Part shown: piece after piece, positions 34,786 to 46,480 of the stretch
Layout of the letters: each line of letters begins with the position of its first letter
How positions within the stretch are numbered: the first letter of the stretch is position 1
Assembly (NCBI GenBank): GCA_033239005.1
Contig: BSQZ01000017.1
Span: forward strand, 11,066,872-11,130,871
DNA: 64,000 nt
Direction: 5' to 3'
Source of the DNA: Lamellibrachia satsuma
Lineage: Eukaryota; Annelida; Polychaeta; Sabellida; Siboglinidae
Translations under genes and position numbers: made by a program
The notes under the pieces: model-generated
The model's input: the letters and a program-made list of their open reading frames with translations, nothing else
Database searches by the model: none
Told to the model about the DNA's origin: nothing

Positions 34786-35115
34786 TTCCTTCCTGTTCGA
34801 AAATCCGCTCTTTCTTCAGCGATGATCTCTTCTGCGTGAGGTTTGAGTCTGTTGAGTAGGATCTTCAACATTACTTTGCTCGTGTGGCTGATTGTTCTGT
34901 AATTTTGGCACATATGTTGGTTGTCTTTTCTTGGGAAGTGTGATGATCAGTGACTGAGTCCATGGGGTGGGCCATTCTCCTGTCTGCCAGATCTTGTTGC
35001 AGATTGTTGTAACTGTGGTAATCAAGGCTTCTCCATCAGCTTGAACCAGTTCTGCTGGTATATTATCAATTACAGCTGACTTTCTTTTTTTCAGAGACTT
35101 TACTGCAGCCTCCAC
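34786..35115 (-). pseudogene. RTE-like reverse transcriptase, N-terminal third
   Basis: Two overlapping frames give AVKSLKKRKSAVIDNIPAEL VQADGE, then, after a shift, CQNYRTISHTSKVMLKILLN RLKP and EEIIAEERADFRTGR. The palm motifs (YADD region) are missing, removed at the junction with repeat H. Confidence 0.85.
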
Positions 35116-35387
35116 TTCCTCACGAAGAATGGGGTAGTCGTCCTCTTCAGTAGTCTGTGGACAATTTAGTACTACTGGGTCCCCGTTGGTGTTGTGGTTG
35201 TACCGTTTAAAGCAGTATTCTGTCCATCGATTGAGGATCTGCTGTTCTTCTGTCAGGCATTTGCCTGATTTGTATTGGGTAGTGGTAGCTATCCATTTCT
35301 TAACTTATGTCAGGTCTTTCACTATTTAACAAGCCTTCGTGCCGTTTTTCTTGTTCAAGCTATCTTCAATTTCACAGGATTGTTCTG

Positions 35388-35675
35388 CTATCCAGATATA
35401 TGTTTTGCTCTTCTCATATCTTGTGTGATCTTCTTGTTGACTTCACTGTATTTTGCTGCACCTTCAGGATCACATTTTCTCCTTTTCAATTCCCTTCTGT
35501 TGTCACAGAGATCTAGAATGTCTGCTGTGACCCATGGTTTCTTTGTCCGACGGTGTTTTCCAAGGATCTCGCTGGTTGTGTCGGTCACTATTTTGTTGAA
35601 GGTGTTGGTCAGCAAGTTCACGTCGGTATCTTTGTCATCCATTATGATAAGGGGTGCAAATTTCCCACCTATCAT
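35388..35675 (-). pseudogene. RTE-like linker between endonuclease and RT
   Basis: Encodes LLTNTFNKIVTDTTSEILGK followed by HRRTKKPWVTADILDLCDNR REL, the usual KKPWVT-DIL-LCD-RR motif of the inter-domain region, with a Lys/Arg-rich tail. Confidence 0.85.
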
Positions 35676-35721
35676 TGCTTTGAATGCTTCTGCTTCATCA
35701 GGTTCGTTAGGTTTCTCGGTG

Positions 35722-36560
35722 TCAAATTAGTTTTTTTCTTGTTGGCTTTGGTTTGCTGATCCTCTTCAGGCGAATGTGAAAGTTTGTCATCAGCAAGTCA
35801 TGGTAACTTCCGATATCTGCTCCTGGAAAGCTTCCTGTCCTGACAATGTTCACTCCAGTGTGAAAGCGCCGTTTCACAAAGATGTAGTCGAAATGATTGT
35901 GATGTTTTCCATCTTGGCTGTGCCAGGTCCACCTTCTAGATGTTTTGTGTGGGCCATATGTGTTAGTCAGCATCAGCTCATTGTACATTGCAAATTCGAG
36001 GAACCTCTCTCATTTGTTTCCACTTTGCAGAAATGTCTGCAAGTGTCTTGCCAGCTGGTATGCGCATCCTTTCCCACTTTTGCATTCTAGTCTCCTAGTA
36101 CAATAAGAGTGTCTTTCTTTGGCGTTTCCTCTATGACTTCGTGCAGCTGGCCATATAAATATTCCACCTCACTGTCGTTATAATCATACGTTGGGGCATA
36201 AACTTGTATAACTGTAATGTTGAATGGAATTGCATTCAGGCGGATGGTGATGAGCCTGCTGGAGATAGGGCGACAACCCATGACAGTGTTCACGATATCT
36301 TTGTAAACAAGAAACCCATCGCCATATTCGTGTTTGTCCTTGCCACTGAAGTAGAAATTGTGTCCTTCTTCTGTCGATGTTTCACCAAAGCTTTTCGATC
36401 GCATTTCGGCGAGTCCAAGCATATTCAATTTGTATCTCTCCATCTCATGTGTGAGTTCTTTCAGTTTTCCTGCACCTCTCAATGTCTTGACGTTCCATAT
36501 GCCGATGGTGATGTTGTTTCTTCCACGTATCTTGTTGGTAGGGGCACCAGTATCATACAT
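35722..36560 (-). pseudogene. RTE-like endonuclease, interrupted
   Basis: The first part reads IGIWNVKTLRGAGKLKELTH (typical RTE start), LNMLGLAEMRSKSFG (catalytic Glu), VIQVYAPTYDYND and TLIVLGD. A TAG at 36089-36087 replaces the codon after GD, where family members have Trp (GDWN). After a frameshift it continues in another frame with NTYGPHKTSRRWTWHSQDGK, HFDYIFVKRRF and SYHDLLM, the SDH-type final motif (here SYHD). Confidence 0.88.
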
Positions 36561-36745
36561 AACACCCCTTCCTGGTGTACGGCGGGATGCGTGGTCATTG
36601 TTGACCCGTCCTGCGACCGTTCCGGTGTGCGATTCAAACTGGTTTTCTTCATGATCATGGTGTGTCTATGGCAGATTTACAACCTAGCGGAGACCATCCC
36701 TCTCCATGCTGGTTGACCACAGCCGATATCCACCAAAAAATGTGG

Positions 36746-38774
<2,029 letters not shown>

Positions 38775-38775
38775 A

Positions 38776-39207
38776 CGGTTCCGGGTCTAGAACCAAAACT
38801 GTGGGTCCCAGTAGGTACTGCGGGTATTGGTTCTTTCTGGACCTGGAACTGTCACAGCACCAGTCATCAGTAATTAATTCACACATTGTGGTAATCTAAC
38901 TGATCATCAGAGAATCACATTATTATTGACTTTTTTAGAGTATGGTCAATTAGATGATTTATATAATAAATATGGTGAATTAATTAAAACAGACCAGAGC
39001 ATGATTCAAGACGTGTTTGATCTGTCATGCATTTAGTATCCTGGCTATGTTTGACATAAATATTAGTTTACACAAAGGTAGGGCAATATAGGGAATTTAT
39101 ACATAGGAGCCTGTTAATTGCAGATTCTAACTTTGAGTTCCGTCCTTATTGGCTAAAGAAGAAAGGACGGAACAGGTCAACTCTTGTGCTAGCATCTGTC
39201 GCCTAAA
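38776..39207 (+). mobile_element. Unnamed interspersed repeat H, copy 2
   Basis: Reverse-complement match to copy 1 at 34335-34785. It begins with an imperfect palindrome at 38776-38856 (ggttccgggtctagaacc ... ggttctttctggacctggaac). It ends gctagcatctgtcg, directly abutting a CR1-like reverse-transcriptase fragment that starts at the YIND motif. Confidence 0.85.
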
Positions 39208-39403
39208 AATATATATAAATGATTTGGAGGATGACATACCTAGCAAAGTATTCAAATTTGCAGATAAAACAAAAATATTCAGAAAAGTTACTAATGATAC
39301 AGATAAACAAAGTTTACAGCATGATCTAGAAAATTAGTTAAAAAGCAAGGTAATGTCTAACCAATCTTTTATGTTTTTTTGTAAGAAATGACAAAGTGGG
39401 TAG

Positions 39404-39655
39404 ATGACAGTGGATGTTGTCTACTTAGATTTTGAGAAAGCTTTCGATAAAGTGCCACATCAAAGATTGTTACTTAAACTAAAAGCCCCTGGTATAGGTA
39501 ATGATGTAATCAGTTGGATAGAAAAGTGGCTTACACACAGAAGACAGAGAGTAATAGTAGATGGTGAGATTTCAAACTGGAAATCTGTTTTGAGTGGGGT
39601 ACCACAGGGATCAGTATTAGGCCCTATACCGTTTTTAATATATTTTATATATATA

Positions 39656-39702
<47 letters not shown>

Positions 39703-40554
39703 GATTTGGAAGATGACATATCTAGCAAAGTACTCAAATCGGCAGATTACACAAAAGTATTCAGAAAGGTTACTAATGATACAGATAAACAAAGTTTACA
39801 GGATGATCTAGATAAATTAGTTAAATGGTCAGAAAAATGGCAGATGTTATTCAATTTCGGGAATTGTAAATGTATACACATAGGACATGGAAACATGGAA
39901 GAAGAATATAAAATGGGGGATGCTGTACTAGGTAGAACTACACAAGAAAAGATCCTAGGAGTAACATTTAGTGCTGACATGAAAGTTTCAGAGCAATGTG
40001 GGATTGCTGCTTCGAAAGGAAATCAAATCCTAGGGCTAATTAGGTGAACTATCATGTATAACGAGAAACAGCTAATTGTACCCCTGTACAGAGCAATAGT
40101 TAGACCACATTTGGAATATTTTATTCAAGCATGGAAGCCATATCGTAAAAAGGACATAGACTAGATAGAAAGAATACAACGAAGAGCAACTAAAATGATT
40201 CCAGAATTGAGAGACCTTAGTTGCGAAAGTCGCTTATTATAATGTGGTTTGACAACCCTAGAGACCAGGAAACTAAGAGGAGACCAAATAGAAGTGTTTA
40301 ATATAGTGAATGGTTATGAGAATGTTGACAGGAATACATGTATGTTCTTCAAACTTAAAGAAGGCAGTAGAACCAGAGGACAAAAAGCAGCATTAGTTAA
40401 GGAGCAGTGTAGGTTGGACATGAGAAAGTCCTCTTTCTCACAAAGGGTGATAAATGAATGGAACAAACTGCCAAATGATTGTGTTAATGCTAGTATTGTG
40501 AATATGTTTAGAAATAGAATTGACAGATATTTGATCAGGGTGGGCTACACATAG
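39404..40554 (+). pseudogene. CR1-like reverse transcriptase pseudogene (copy C)
   Basis: Broken in three frames: 39404-39700 (palm motifs to GPIPFLIY), 39706-40047 (thumb region, NFGNCKCIHIGHGN) and 40249-40554 (C-terminal region to VGYT and stop). The (TA)n tract at 39643-39698 shifts the frame. Confidence 0.9.
39636..39699. repeat. (TA)n tract inside the RT at the YIND codons (copy C)
   Basis: About 25 TA repeats with a tct interruption, lying between the codons for GPIPFLIY and the aatgatttggaag (NDLE) codons. Confidence 0.97.
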
Positions 40555-40780
40555 ATGAGAAAATTGTTGAACTCTCAATAAGCCAATGGCTTCCTTGTCC
40601 ACTTGCCATCTGGAACTTGTTGTTCGGGATGCAGCCTTGTTAAATCCTTGTTTTAAAGTGTTGATGTCTTCACCTTCCTGCTGATCTCTTGTTGTATACA
40701 AGTGTTAGTGTCTTCACAGCAAATCATATATTTTTATGCCCTACATTTACTATTTTATTTATAAATATACATCTTTTAGA

Positions 40781-41130
40781 TCCTTGCTATGTGCTGTTGG
40801 CAAGCACCAATGTCTCCTTGGTATGTGGTGTCGACAAGCACCGATGTCTCCTTGCTATATGCTGTCAGCAAGCACCAATGTCTCCTTGCTATGTACTGTC
40901 AGCAAGCACCAATGTCTCCTTGCTATGTGCTGTATCCAAGCACCAACATCTCCCTGCTATGTGCTGTTGGCAAGCACTAATGTCTCCTTGGTATGTGCTG
41001 TCGACAAGCACCAGTGTCTTCTTGCTATGTGCTGTTGGCAAGCACCAATGTATCCTTGGTATGTACTGTCGACAAGCACCGATGTCTCCTTGCTATGTGC
41101 TGTCAGCAAGCACCAATGTCTCCTTGCTAA
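40781..41130. repeat. 34-bp minisatellite, about 10 copies
   Basis: Unit tccttgctatgtgctgtcag plus caagcaccaatgtc (34 bp), with variants ggtatgt and tcgacaag. Three overlapping plus-strand frames stay open through it for the same reason as in other arrays. Confidence 0.95.
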
Positions 41131-41280
41131 TCAACTAAAATGTGTATGGAATGTTTTTGGATACTTCCCATGGATGACCCTTACAACTAATCAATCTAAA
41201 ATGTGTACTGAATGTGGTAAAAAAACAGGCAAGTTAGATACAACTAATCAACTAAAGTGTGTATTGAATATTTTATTCTA
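41131..41280. repeat. Three imperfect copies of actaatcaactaaaatgtgt
   Basis: Copies at about 41127, 41183 and 41240 with different spacers, continuing from the 34-bp array. Confidence 0.75.
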
Positions 41281-42158
41281 GTTATCACTCCATCTCCTGT
41301 ATTGCAATGGTATGTTTGGTGTACTGTGTTTTGACCAAACTTGTGTAACATTTGAGATGTTTCAGAACCTATTTTATCTCACATTTTGTCATTATCTTGA
41401 CATAGTGTCAGTATGTATTAGTGACAAAATACTTCATTTAAGAAATTAATATTTAAATAAAAAGCTGAGGAAAAATGCTATTTAATTTAATAAATCTTGT
41501 TGAACTTTTCCCACGTTATTTTCCTTTCCTTGCTGCTGTAGATATTTACGATGACTTTGCTCATAGGTGGCAACAGGAGCAGTGATTGATGTGGTTCGTA
41601 AGCCAGACTGTTGCTCTGATCCTCACATTCACATGGCTATGGTAGAGACAGGTAGAGACAGGCCCAAGTAGGATGATCGACTTCGTATTGTCTGGAGAGT
41701 GAGTTCAGACAATATATCTTACATAATCAGATTCATATCTGAAAGATATAAACTCAATTATGTGGTTAGTGTTTGCCAAGCAAATTATTCCGCTAATCAG
41801 CAGAAAATGTCATTCAAACAGCAATTCTGGTTGTTTAGATATTCACCGTTACATGCAGTGGGGATGATATCCTGATACTCTAATATGTACAGTCTCTATT
41901 TCTCATGGTTGTTATGAGTAATGCTATCCTTTAGTTCTACCATTTATCAAACAACTTCGTAGTCCTCCATTATACAATGTTAAACACAAATGTTTTTAGC
42001 ATTGAAACTTCATGCTGATTAATTGGTCAGAATATGTATTAATAGTAGCAGCCAATAAACTCAAAATACTCCTTGTACTTACCATTGACTAAGATATGTT
42101 GATGCAACCAGAAACGATTCATATAACTTGTATTTATCATTTATAATTTTATTTTCAG

Positions 42159-42268
42159 ACTGCCAAGAGTTTAGGCCTTTCTGATCTCTCAAAGTTGAAA
42201 GATGTTTTCAACTTCAAAATTAACTCCATCAGGCTGAACAAATTGCTCATAAGGTCGGCTTGTCAAAG
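42159..42268 (+). CDS. Possible exon of unrecognised gene X
   Basis: Acceptor tttattttcag ending at 42158 and donor gtcaag at 42269. It is open as TAKSLGLSDLSKLKDVFNFK then INSIRLNKLLIRSACQ with a phase 2 exit, which fits the acceptor at 43041. No domain was recognised. Coding status rests on splice sites and composition only. Confidence 0.4.
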
Positions 42269-42499
42269 GTCAAGACAAGCATCTTGAAACTGTGGAAGAA
42301 ATTGAGGTTGGACAATGTTTATTTTCAGTGGTGGCTTATTATTTATATAATATTACTGTGCTGGCTTAGTACTTCAGGAAAGTATTCTTATGAATAATCT
42401 CATGAAATATTGATTTCTGGTGCAAACAGCTAATTTATGACCAGCATAGCTGCTGTCATCATGTCTAATGTTTCCACATGAAGTCTAGCATTTTGATAT

Positions 42500-42760
42500 A
42501 CATGATCTGGCCAGGAGTGTTCGGACCATTCTTATTGGGAGGAGTGGCATAGATGCTCCAGTTCAGAAATGCTTGCAAACGAAATATTGAATCTGTTCAG
42601 ATCAGCATTGAGTCCTGGGAATCTGCTACAGCAGACTGCAACAACTGGCGACAGGCTGTGTGGAGAGGTATCAGGAAGACTGAAGAAAGGAGAAATAAAC
42701 TGTGGATGGAGAAGAGAGTCCGGGGGCCCATCAGTCCCTCATTGATTGTTATCTCAAGTC
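42500..42760 (+). pseudogene. Possible retrotransposon C-terminal remnant
   Basis: Reads SATADCNNWRQAVWRGIRKT EERRNKLWMEKRVR in one frame. It resembles the D-x-W-R-x-x-(V/I)-x-x-G-x-x-x-x-E stretch common near the C terminus of some non-LTR polyproteins of marine invertebrates. It is short, and only suggestive. Confidence 0.4.
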
Positions 42761-42805
42761 TGACCCACATAAGTAGAATGGTATTGCCATATCTCGTACA
42801 GGTCA

Positions 42806-42893
42806 CATGAAAGTAACAATAGTGACAAATATTCCATCATATCTCATACAGGTCACATATGATGAAATATTTGTCACTATTGTTACTTTCATG
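42806..42893. repeat. Foldback: 37-bp inverted repeat with 14-base loop
   Basis: The left arm 42806-42842 and right arm 42857-42893 are complementary at 36 of 37 positions (catgaaagtaacaatagtga at the outer end). The loop ctcatacaggtcac repeats the sequence just left of the left arm (ctcgtacaggtcac). Confidence 0.95.
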
Positions 42894-43041
42894 TAGTTTA
42901 ATATATTTTGATTATTGCTCCCAACACAGTTATGTTGAACACATTATACTGATGTTACCTTGTGTTATCAGAGCTTAACTGAAGTGTTTAGTATAGGGGT
43001 TCATACATCAGTTCAGTTCTTTAGAAAGTCTTACAAGGCAG

Positions 43042-43274
43042 TAACATGTACTTAACATTGACAGAATGTTTTTACATTGGGAGTCGAGTTGGCAAGAACA
43101 TCCTGAGTCGCTTTGACAAGACTTGCACCAGCATCAGTTGTTGTGTTGACCTTAAGTTGTTCATCTACCAACACACGTTGACCGCCTACGTCAGATATAA
43201 CACCTGTAACCTGGAACTGATCATTGGGCTCAACGAGTGGACGGCCAGCTTCAACATGTTTGAACAGGACTTCA
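43042..43274 (+). CDS. Exon of unrecognised gene X
   Basis: Donor GTGAGT at 43275 (perfect consensus) with a phase 1 exit that matches the next exon. The acceptor is either ggcag ending at 43041 or ttgacag ending at 43064. It encodes SRVGKNILSRFDKTCTSISC, then LTAYVRYNTCNLELIIGLNE and WTASFNMFEQDF. It is rich in Cys, Leu and aromatics, not repeat-like, and no known family was recognised. Confidence 0.65.
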
Positions 43275-43404
43275 GTGAGTGATTTTACAGCAAACTTAAT
43301 TTATTAATCATTTCACTCCAGTAGACACTTGTTAATATCTCAATGATCCCTTTGGGTATCATAGATGACAATAAATTAATTAAACAAATGATCTTCTGAT
43401 TGTG

Positions 43405-43545
43405 GAAGTTCCAACAGTATCAATAATATTTTTAGAAACAAATTTGACAGATATCTGGTAAGACTGTCCACACATTGATAAAACTGTTTAGTGATTCCTT
43501 ATCCATCTGCACTTTGTCTGTTGCTTTGGATAGAAATTTGCTTAT
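43405..43545 (+). pseudogene. Old CR1-like 3' end fragment
   Basis: Diverged match to the end of copy C: atatttttagaaacaaattt gacagatatctgg (coding end NIFRNKFDRYL), then tccttatccatctgcacttt in place of tccttgtccacttgccatct. Confidence 0.65.
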
Positions 43546-43590
43546 TATATATATTTCGGCAACATGCACGTGTATTTTGTTAATTTTCAG

Positions 43591-43691
43591 TAAAAAAAGA
43601 CAATGTGAATCTTCTTAAAGAAGCCAACATATTGAGTGTTGTCCACACGAAGCTGTACCTCAAGATTGAGAAGACAAACAACATTCTGAAG
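43591..43691 (+). CDS. Exon of unrecognised gene X
   Basis: Acceptor ttaattttcag ending at 43590 and donor gtaacc at 43692. It enters in phase 1, matching the exon at 43042-43274, and leaves in phase 0. It encodes KKDNVNLLKEANILSVVHTK LYLKIEKTNNILK, an amphipathic helical stretch. Further exons to the right may be displaced by the CR1 and RTE insertions at 43.9-48 kb. Confidence 0.65.
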
Positions 43692-44406
43692 GTAACCAGT
43701 TTGTTTTATGCTGGAAGATCCTACTGCTACTTTGAGTGGACCTCAATCAAATAACATTGGCATTGATCTAACATGACAGTTGTTGTAGTCTTATTCAGCT
43801 CCAGTGAACTTACCGAACAAATTATACAACTAGATTCATTACAAGGATTATTTCATCCTTACTTTACTAACAATTAATATCATAACATTTCAACTTAATA
43901 ATAATGGCTTTATTCGCCCAATATATTAAGTGTTTCACAAGATTTAACAAGATTGCCATCCCAAACAAGTTCCAGATGGCAAGTGGACAAGGAAGCCATT
44001 GGCTTATTGAGAGTCCAACAATGTTCTTATCTATGTGTAGCCTGCCCTTATCAGATATCTGTCAACTCTATTTTTAAACATACACTACTAGCATTAATAC
44101 AATCATTTGGCAGTTTGTTCCATCCGTTTATCACCATCTGTGAGAAATAGTACTTTCTCATGTCCAACCTACACTGCTCCTTATGTAATGCTACTTTGTG
44201 TCCTCTGGTTCTACTGCGTTCTTTAAGTTTGAAGAACATAATCCTATCAACATCCTCATAACCATTCACTATTTTAAACACTTTTATTTGGTCTCCTCTT
44301 AGTCTTCTGGTCTGTAGTGTTGTCAAACCACATTTGAATAAGCGGCTTTCATAACTAAGGTCTCTCAATCCTAGAAACATTTTAGTTGCTCTTCGTTGTA
44401 TTCTTT

Positions 44407-44852
44407 CTAGCTTGTCTGTATCCTTTTACGATATGGCCTCCATGCTTGAATACAATATTCCAAATGTGTTCTAACTATTGCTTTGTACAGGGGTACAATT
44501 AGCTGTTTCTCCTTATACGTGATAGATCTCCTAATTAACCCTAGAATTTGATTTCCTTTCGAATCAGCAATCCGACATTTCTCTGAAACTTTCATATCAC
44601 TAAATGTTACTCCTAAGTCCTTTTCTTGTGTTGTTCTACTTAGTACATCATCCTCCATTTTATATTCTTTGTCCATGTTTCATGTCCTATGTGTAGGCAT
44701 TTACGCTTCCCAAAATTTAACAACATTGGCCATTTTTCAGACCTTTTAAATAGATCATCCTGTAAACTTTGTTTATCTGTATCATTAGTAACCTTTCTGA
44801 ATACTTTTGTGTCATCTGCAAATTTGAGTACTTTGCTAGATATGTCATCCTC

Positions 44853-44897
<45 letters not shown>

Positions 44898-45528
44898 AAT
44901 ATAGGGCCTAATACTGATTCCTGTGGTACCCTACTCAAAACAGATTTCCAGTTTGAAATCTCACCATCTACTATTACTCTCTGTCTTTTGTGTGTAAGCC
45001 ACTTTTCTATCCAGTTGATTACATCAGTACCTATGCCATGGCGTTTTAGTTTAAGTAACAATCTTTGATGTGGCACTTTATAAAAACCTCTCTGAAAATC
45101 TAAGTAGACAACATCCACTGGAGACCCGTCATCTACCCACTTTGTAATTTCTTCAAAAAAACATAAGAGATTGTTAAACATGACCTTGCTTTTAGGAATC
45201 GATGTTGAGATGTATTTATTAATTGATGTTTTACAAGGAATTCCACCATGTGATCTCTAATTAATGTTTCGAGTAATGTACATACAACTGATGTTAAACT
45301 CACTGGTCTGTAATTTTCTGGCTTCTTCCTTGATCCCTTCTTAAATAGCGACATAATGTTTGCTTCTTTCCATTCTGTAGGAACTATTCCTTCTTCTAGT
45401 GACAAGTTAAACAATTTTGCAAGTGGTGTACTAATTTGATGAAAAATTTCCTTAAGCAGTTTTGGTGGTATCCCATCTACTCCACGTGATTTAATATCTT
45501 TCATCTTCTTAATTTTCTTTGCTATCAT
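44407..45528 (-). pseudogene. CR1-like reverse transcriptase (copy D), interrupted
   Basis: Frames 45528-45133 (IKSRGVDGIPPKLLKE, ENYRPVSLTSV), 45181-44717 (VDVVYLDFQRGFYKVPHQ to ESVLGPILF, then a TA tract), 44855-44640 (FADDTKVFRK) and 44676-44407. The (TA)n at 44857-44894 destroys the frame between GPILF and NDLE, as in copy C. Confidence 0.9.
44857..44894. repeat. (TA)n tract inside the RT at the YIND codons (copy D)
   Basis: About 19 TA repeats at the homologous position to the tract in copy C. Confidence 0.97.
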
Positions 45529-45862
45529 TTCAGGAGTTACAAATAACTGCCCTATATGTTCTGATTAATTGCACTCAAATTTAGTTAATGGAACTGGAAG
45601 TGAGCTGATATTTTCTGTGGTAAAAACTGAAGTAAAATACTCATTCAGGACCTCTGCCATTTGGAACCCGTGTGAAATGATGTTTTCACTGTTGTTTTCC
45701 AGTGGTCCGACCTTATCTCGAACTTTCTCTTTACTCCTTACATAAGCATAGAAACTCTTGCTGTCATTTTTTATATTACCTGCCAATTTTTGTTCAAAGG
45801 TTCTTTTAGATTTTATAATTTCAGTTGTAGCTAGGTTAAGTGCCTCTTTGTAGTTTGTGTAG

Positions 45863-46480
45863 TCAGTCTTCTACATTTCCAGTGTGTTTATAGACCCTCC
45901 ACAGCATCTGTTTGTGAGCAATTTTTGTAATAGCCTCTTTTGACAGGTGTTTTTTCCTGGACCTTTTCCCATGTTTTCTTAATGGAAAAAAATTCTCAAT
46001 AATGCCCTCAATCTCATATTTTAAACAAGTCCAGTATTCTGTTGCTGTCTTGTTCTTCAGCAAATTATTCCAATCTATATTTGCTAGATATGTTCTCATC
46101 ACTTTATATTTGCCTTTGTTGAAGTTCCTCCTCCATTGTTTTTTATATGTATTCCCTGTTTTTACTTTTATATTAAAATAGATTTGGTTATGGTCACTTG
46201 AGCCCAAAGGTTCGTATACTTCAACATTGTCAACTAATTCATTTTGAGAAGACAAAATTAAATCTAACACATTCCCACCTCTGGTTAGTTCCAAGACATG
46301 TTGAGTAAGGAAACAATCCTGTGTTAGAAGTAGAAACTGATGGCCGTCACCTCCAGCACTCTCTAATGATTCCCATTGTATATGGCCATGGTTAAAATCA
46401 CCCATTATACCACATTCCCCATTGCTCACCTCCCTTATCGCCTTTTGTAATTTTACATCTTCCTCTTGTCCTATGTTCAC
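45863..46480 (-). pseudogene. CR1-like endonuclease, C-terminal half (copy D)
   Basis: Open for 205 codons with the motifs GDFNHGHIQW, VLDLILSSQNELVDNVEVYE and LGSSDHNQI, and the Lys/Arg-rich linker KHGKRSRKKHLSKEAITKIA. It keeps frame where copy A has an extra A. Confidence 0.9.

Larger units (their letters stand above)
34786..36700 (-). mobile_element. RTE-like non-LTR retrotransposon, 3' part missing
   Basis: Minus-strand order is endonuclease (36560-36087 and 35988-35722), linker (35675-35388), then the first third of the reverse transcriptase (35115-34786). It is cut at the repeat H junction just after the fingers motif (EERADFRTGRNR). Several frameshifts and a stop make it non-functional. 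Its 5' end lies next to a 350-bp (CA)n tract. Confidence 0.88.
39205..40660 (+). mobile_element. CR1-like copy C, 5'-truncated and rearranged
   Basis: Fragment order is YINDLEDDIPSK to HDLEN (39205-39343). There is then a jump back to the KARSCLTN region, and the RT continues through VVYLDFEKAFDKVPHQ, SGVPQGSVLGPI, a (TA)n tract, then LEDDISSKVLKSADYTKVF, GNQILGLI and NEWNKLPNDCVNASI, followed by the 3' UTR. The region from YIND to the LVK codons is therefore present twice. FADD is SADY in the second copy, and stops are present (for example near 40047 and 40162). Confidence 0.92.
43930..46478 (-). mobile_element. CR1-like copy D, 5'-truncated
   Basis: Minus-strand order is endonuclease part (46480-45863), pre-RT (45786-45565), RT (45528-44407), C-terminal region (44380-44051), then 3' UTR and the cttgttaaat tail at about 43935. 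It retains ECGIMGDFNHGHIQW, LGSSDHNQI, VVYLDFQRGFYKVPHQ, FADDTKVF and GLRDLSYESRLFKC. Its 5' end meets the 3' end of the RTE-like element at 46479. Several frameshifts are present. Confidence 0.93.

Noticed and set aside
41542..41626. Exon candidate VATGAVIDVVRKPDCCSDPH ending at a cag/gtagag donor
   Set aside because: Its phase 1 exit does not fit the next candidate exon at 42159, and no other support was visible.
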